From contig CAYHHX010000026.1 in NCBI GenBank assembly GCA_964356545.1, positions 1 to 6,859 of the forward strand: a stretch of 6,859 bases of DNA, written 5' to 3'. How positions within the stretch are numbered: the first letter of the stretch is position 1; each line of letters opens with the position of its first letter. Shown here piece by piece: positions 5,617-6,859 of the stretch. This stretch comes from JACPYG01 sp964356545 (lineage in GTDB: Bacteria > Patescibacteriota > Minisyncoccia > Minisyncoccales > Staskawiczbacteraceae). Under the pieces are notes generated by a model. The model searched no databases. It had not been told where the DNA came from and saw only the letters and a list, made by a program, of their open reading frames with translations. Both the position numbers and the translations under genes were made by a program.

Positions 5617-5799
5617 TTAAGCGATGTCTGTTTTAAAATATCCTAACGGAACTCTCTGAACTCGACGAATAGGCTGGAACTGGAGAGGAAAAGATGATTT
5701 TCCGCCGTCGCCATTCGGGCTATGGCGGACAAGCAAGTTTTTTTTTGCTTTGCACTCCGTAACTTTAGAGAAGGATGTGGCGACAAATTCTATTCTGAT
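5617..5799 (-). pseudogene. Orphan 60-codon open frame without a start, possible gene remnant
   Basis: Between the 190-residue gene and tdh, one minus-strand frame stays open for 60 codons (ending LGYFKTDIA then TAA at 5619-5617) but has no ATG, GTG or TTG near its 5' end. The frame overlaps the stop codon of the upstream gene by a few bases. Its composition is protein-like and basic (for example QFQPIRRVQRVPLGYF), it contains the palindromic repeat at 5701-5729, and it has no domain I recognise. It could be the tail of a broken gene, a dispersed repeat that happens to be open, or the continuation of the upstream gene after a frameshift. Apart from this and the repeat, I see no convincing promoter for the tdh operon in 5605-5789. 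Confidence 0.3.
5701..5729. repeat. GC-rich palindromic repeat upstream of tdh
   Basis: TCCGCC (5701-5706) and GGCGGA (5724-5729) are complementary ends. Inside them CGCCAT-TCGGGCT-ATGGCG (5710-5728) forms a 6-bp stem with a 7-base loop, so two competing hairpins are possible. Next to it, AAGCAA and TTGCTT arms flank a run of nine T (5731-5751). It shares the CCGCC/GGCGG design of the repeat inside rplJ. It could also terminate transcription of the upstream gene, though no clean T tract follows on the minus strand. Confidence 0.55.
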
Positions 5800-6362
5800 T
5801 CAATTTCAGATTCCTTTTTAATAATTCTAACAGGAATGTTATCTTTTTGGCACGCTTGCAAAAATACTTTTGCGCCGGGCGCACTTAGTGCTTCCTCTGT
5901 TATATATGCGCCGACAATTTCTGTCTTGTCTTTTTTAACCCAAACTTCGTTATGTGAACCCGTCTTGGTATTTGTCATGAGTTCTTGTAATTCACTTTCT
6001 CCATAATGTCGGTGCTTGCGTCCAGCAGATTGAGGTTTTAATTCCTTTTCATATCTTTCGTTATATGTGCTCGTAACATCTCTATCAAATGCACCGGAAA
6101 TCGCGCCTTTATCAATTTTCAAAATATAACCGTAAGGCCGGAGTGGTTCTGTGAAATCATCTTTTTGAAGTGAAACACTAACTTCGGGACTTCTAATATC
6201 GATTCTATCTTTTTTAGACCACTGTTTTACGCCATGAATAAAATAAGTACCTTCCGGTGTTTCAATGATTTCTTTCACCAATTCAATTTTCGGTTTTTCT
6301 TCAGGCTTATTCTCTTGTTTTGGCGGTTCGCCAAATTCTAGTGGACGAAATTTTTCAGTCAT
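5790..6362 (-). CDS. Hypothetical protein, 190 residues, unrecognised
   Basis: I do not recognise this protein. Residues 1-30 are charged and Pro/Lys/Glu-rich and probably disordered. The rest looks like a soluble alpha/beta domain with segments GTYFIHGVKQW (38-48), RPYGYILKIDKGAISGAF (75-92), GRKHRHYGESELQELM (114-129), HNEVWVKK (137-144) and a final strand-helix-strand IVGAYITEEALSAPG...IPVRIIKK (149-183). No signal peptide or membrane segment is seen. The order of His, Tyr-rich and NEVWV segments faintly recalls ADP-ribosyltransferase-like folds, but this is too weak for a functional call. The ATG follows the stop codon of a helix-turn-helix remnant by one base (TAA-T-ATG), so it was probably the downstream partner of that gene. 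GAGGA lies 14 bases upstream, too far for a normal ribosome-binding site. Confidence 0.7.
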   Translation of the reverse strand: MTEKFRPLEFGEPPKQENKPEEKPKIELVKEIIETPEGTYFIHGVKQWSKKDRIDIRSPEVSVSLQKDDFTEPLRPYGYILKIDKGAISGAFDRDVTSTYNERYEKELKPQSAGRKHRHYGESELQELMTNTKTGSHNEVWVKKDKTEIVGAYITEEALSAPGAKVFLQACQKDNIPVRIIKKESEIESE

Positions 6363-6363
6363 A

Positions 6364-6450
6364 TTATTTCAATAAATCCTCAATATTAACGCCAAGGTTT
6401 TTCGCAATTTTTGCCATAACTTGAACGCTTGGCTTATTCAAGTTTTTCTC
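6364..6450 (-). pseudogene. 3' remnant of a helix-turn-helix (XRE/Cro-type) regulator
   Basis: The minus strand just after the tRNA-Trp encodes EKNLNKPSVQVMAKIAKNLG followed by VNIEDLLK and a TAA stop at 6366-6364. This is a good match to the last helices of Cro/C1-type DNA-binding domains (pattern NPSVETLLKIAKALGVSIDDLL). The frame runs back into the tRNA-Trp with no start codon, so the recognition helix and the N-terminus are missing. The 190-residue gene starts one base after its stop, as in a two-gene regulator-partner operon. The remnant probably arose when a rearrangement placed the tRNA-Trp here. Confidence 0.7.
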
Positions 6451-6452
6451 TG

Positions 6453-6523
6453 CGGGAGATGAGGGAATCGAACCCCCGACAGCGGTTTTGGAGACCGCAG
6501 TTATACCACTTAACTAATCTCCC
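6453..6523 (-). tRNA. tRNA-Trp (anticodon CCA), intact
   Basis: Minus-strand cloverleaf: acceptor GGGAGAT/ATCTCCC (7 perfect pairs), TA at positions 8-9, D arm GTTA/TAAC with loop AGTGGTA, and anticodon stem GCGGT/ACCGC with loop CTCCAAA (anticodon CCA). The variable loop is TGTCG, and the T arm GGGGG/CCCTC has loop TTCGATT. The discriminator base is G (6453), as in bacterial tRNA-Trp. The 3' CCA is not encoded. A truncated second tRNA-Trp lies 36 bases upstream, so this gene is now transcribed through it. Confidence 0.95.
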
Positions 6524-6544
6524 AATGCATGTTTTTAGGAATCG

Positions 6545-6560
6545 CCACGCAGCTGCGTGG
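6545..6560. repeat. 16-bp perfect palindrome abutting a broken tRNA
   Basis: CCACGCAGCTGCGTGG is a perfect 16-bp palindrome that begins exactly at the point where the truncated tRNA-Trp stops matching a tRNA. It may be part of the inserted or rearranged sequence, or another of the small palindromic repeats of this genome. Confidence 0.6.
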
Positions 6561-6596
6561 TTGGAGACCGCAATTCTGCCATTGAACTACACCCCC
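6561..6596 (-). pseudogene. Truncated tRNA-Trp: 5' half ending in the anticodon loop
   Basis: The minus strand reads GGGGGTG (acceptor), TA, GTTC-AATGGCA-GAAT (D arm, one G-T pair), then TGCGGTCTCCAA, a typical 5' half of a tRNA-Trp(CCA). After the anticodon loop the sequence switches to the palindrome CCACGCAGCTGCGTGG. No matching anticodon-stem 3' strand, T arm or CACCCCC-like acceptor strand follows. The last 12 bases, TGCGGTCTCCAA, are identical to the anticodon arm of the intact tRNA-Trp downstream, while the other parts differ. The half gene sits 12 bases from the predicted transcription start, as a native gene would. Confidence 0.8.
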
Positions 6597-6614
6597 TTTC
6601 CCCTTTTATGAATA

Positions 6615-6643
6615 AATGTAGCACAAAAAAAGAGTTTTATCAA
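6615..6643 (-). promoter_or_regulatory. Promoter for the tRNA-Trp locus
   Basis: TTGATA (6643-6638), a 17-base spacer and TACATT (6620-6615) on the minus strand would start transcription near 6608, just before the truncated tRNA-Trp. The intact tRNA-Trp now lies about 85 bases from this start. Confidence 0.6.
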
Positions 6644-6662
6644 TTGAGTCTTTTTTTAAAAA

Positions 6663-6736
6663 TTATAAGTGTTTTGTTAATTTTATAAGTTATTCACAAC
6701 TTGACCTTAAACATTATAAGTAATAAAATCTTATAA
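6663..6736 (+). promoter_or_regulatory. TTATAAG operator-like array overlapping the promoter
   Basis: TTATAAG occurs at 6663-6669, 6683-6689 and 6714-6720, and its inverted copy CTTATAA at 6730-6736. The direct copies start 20 and 31 bases apart, close to two and three helical turns. The last direct copy and the inverted copy flank the -10 hexamer exactly. This layout looks like binding sites for a repressor. The sequence does not match the NrdR box as I know it, so the regulator is open. A single DnaA-box-like TTATTCACA lies at 6690-6698. The region is very AT-rich, which raises the chance of coincidence. Confidence 0.5.
6701..6729 (+). promoter_or_regulatory. Sigma-70-type promoter for the ATP-cone gene
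   Basis: TTGACC (6701-6706), a 17-base spacer and TAAAAT (6724-6729) form a near-consensus promoter. Transcription would begin near 6736, about 50 bases before the ATG at 6787. Confidence 0.7.
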
Positions 6737-6786
6737 CGATACGTTAAAATAATATTAATGAAAATAAGAGTATACAGATAACTACT

Positions 6787-6859
6787 ATGAATATCCATGT
6801 AACAAAAAGAGATGGCAGTAAAGAACTTTTTAATGCCGACAAAATAAATAAGTCAATTG
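6787..6859 (+). CDS. ATP-cone protein, probably ribonucleotide reductase large subunit (5' end only)
   Basis: Twenty-four codons are visible and run off the window. The start MNIHVTKRDGSKELFNADKI is a clear ATP-cone (pattern V-x-KRDG-S-x-E-x-F-x-x-x-KI), the allosteric nucleotide-binding domain at the N-terminus of ribonucleotide reductases. NrdR also has an ATP-cone, but there a zinc ribbon comes first, so NrdR is unlikely. Class II (NrdJ), class III (NrdD) and class Ia (NrdA) enzymes remain possible because the catalytic part is outside the window. No Shine-Dalgarno precedes the ATG. An upstream ATG at 6759 is not in frame with it and meets a stop after seven codons. Confidence 0.75.
   Translation, partial: MNIHVTKRDGSKELFNADKINKSI

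Noticed and set aside
6453..6596. One tRNA-Trp gene interrupted by an intron in the anticodon loop
   Set aside because: Joining the 5' half at 6596-6561 to the 3' half of the downstream tRNA mispairs the acceptor stem at two positions, whereas the downstream tRNA pairs perfectly by itself. The 72-base insert would itself be mostly a tRNA half.
6690..6698. Replication origin suggested by a DnaA-box-like TTATTCACA in AT-rich DNA
   Set aside because: Only one box is present, with no cluster and no dnaA or dnaN nearby.
1..6859. CRISPR array or insertion sequence
   Set aside because: No regularly spaced direct repeats of the required length, no transposase, and no long terminal inverted repeats were found.

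Overview
This AT-rich window carries compact bacterial genes, almost all read from the minus strand and almost all lacking a Shine-Dalgarno sequence. It also contains short GC-rich palindromic repeats, one of them inside a ribosomal protein gene. That style, and a protein type I remember from Candidate Phyla Radiation genomes, suggest a member of the Patescibacteria (Parcubacteria-like). The assignment rests on style and memory, not on a search.

Layout from left to right: the 5' three quarters of a tRNA-Val(CAC); the rplJ-rplL operon with its terminator, an L10 leader RNA, an attenuator hairpin and a promoter (about 86-1305); a self-contained, more GC-rich one-gene cassette (about 1315-2098) with its own terminator, Shine-Dalgarno sequence, 15-bp leader hairpin and near-consensus promoter; a tightly packed operon tdh-like > kbl > mltG (5604 to 2115, gaps of 4 and 9 bases); a disturbed stretch (5605-6452) with an orphan open frame, a palindromic repeat, an unrecognised 190-residue gene and the last 28 or so codons of a helix-turn-helix gene; an intact tRNA-Trp(CCA); the 5' half of a second tRNA-Trp cut off at the anticodon loop; and a divergent plus-strand promoter region leading into the first 24 codons of an ATP-cone protein, probably a ribonucleotide reductase.

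How the parts work together: rplJ-rplL makes the ribosomal stalk and is probably autoregulated through the L10 leader followed by an intrinsic terminator. The tdh-like and kbl products together form the threonine to glycine plus acetyl-CoA route, and they are co-transcribed with the cell-wall lytic transglycosylase MltG.

The most unusual features are these. (1) The cassette protein has a Trp-rich C-terminus whose intervening codons nearly all end in C or T, as expected for a diversified region like that of a diversity-generating retroelement target. (2) A native-looking tRNA-Trp was broken at the anticodon loop next to an intact replacement. (3) A palindromic repeat was inserted in frame into ribosomal protein L10. 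(4) A phased TTATAAG operator array lies upstream of the ATP-cone gene. (5) The Tdh-like enzyme has two insertions and Ser in place of the usual proton-relay His.
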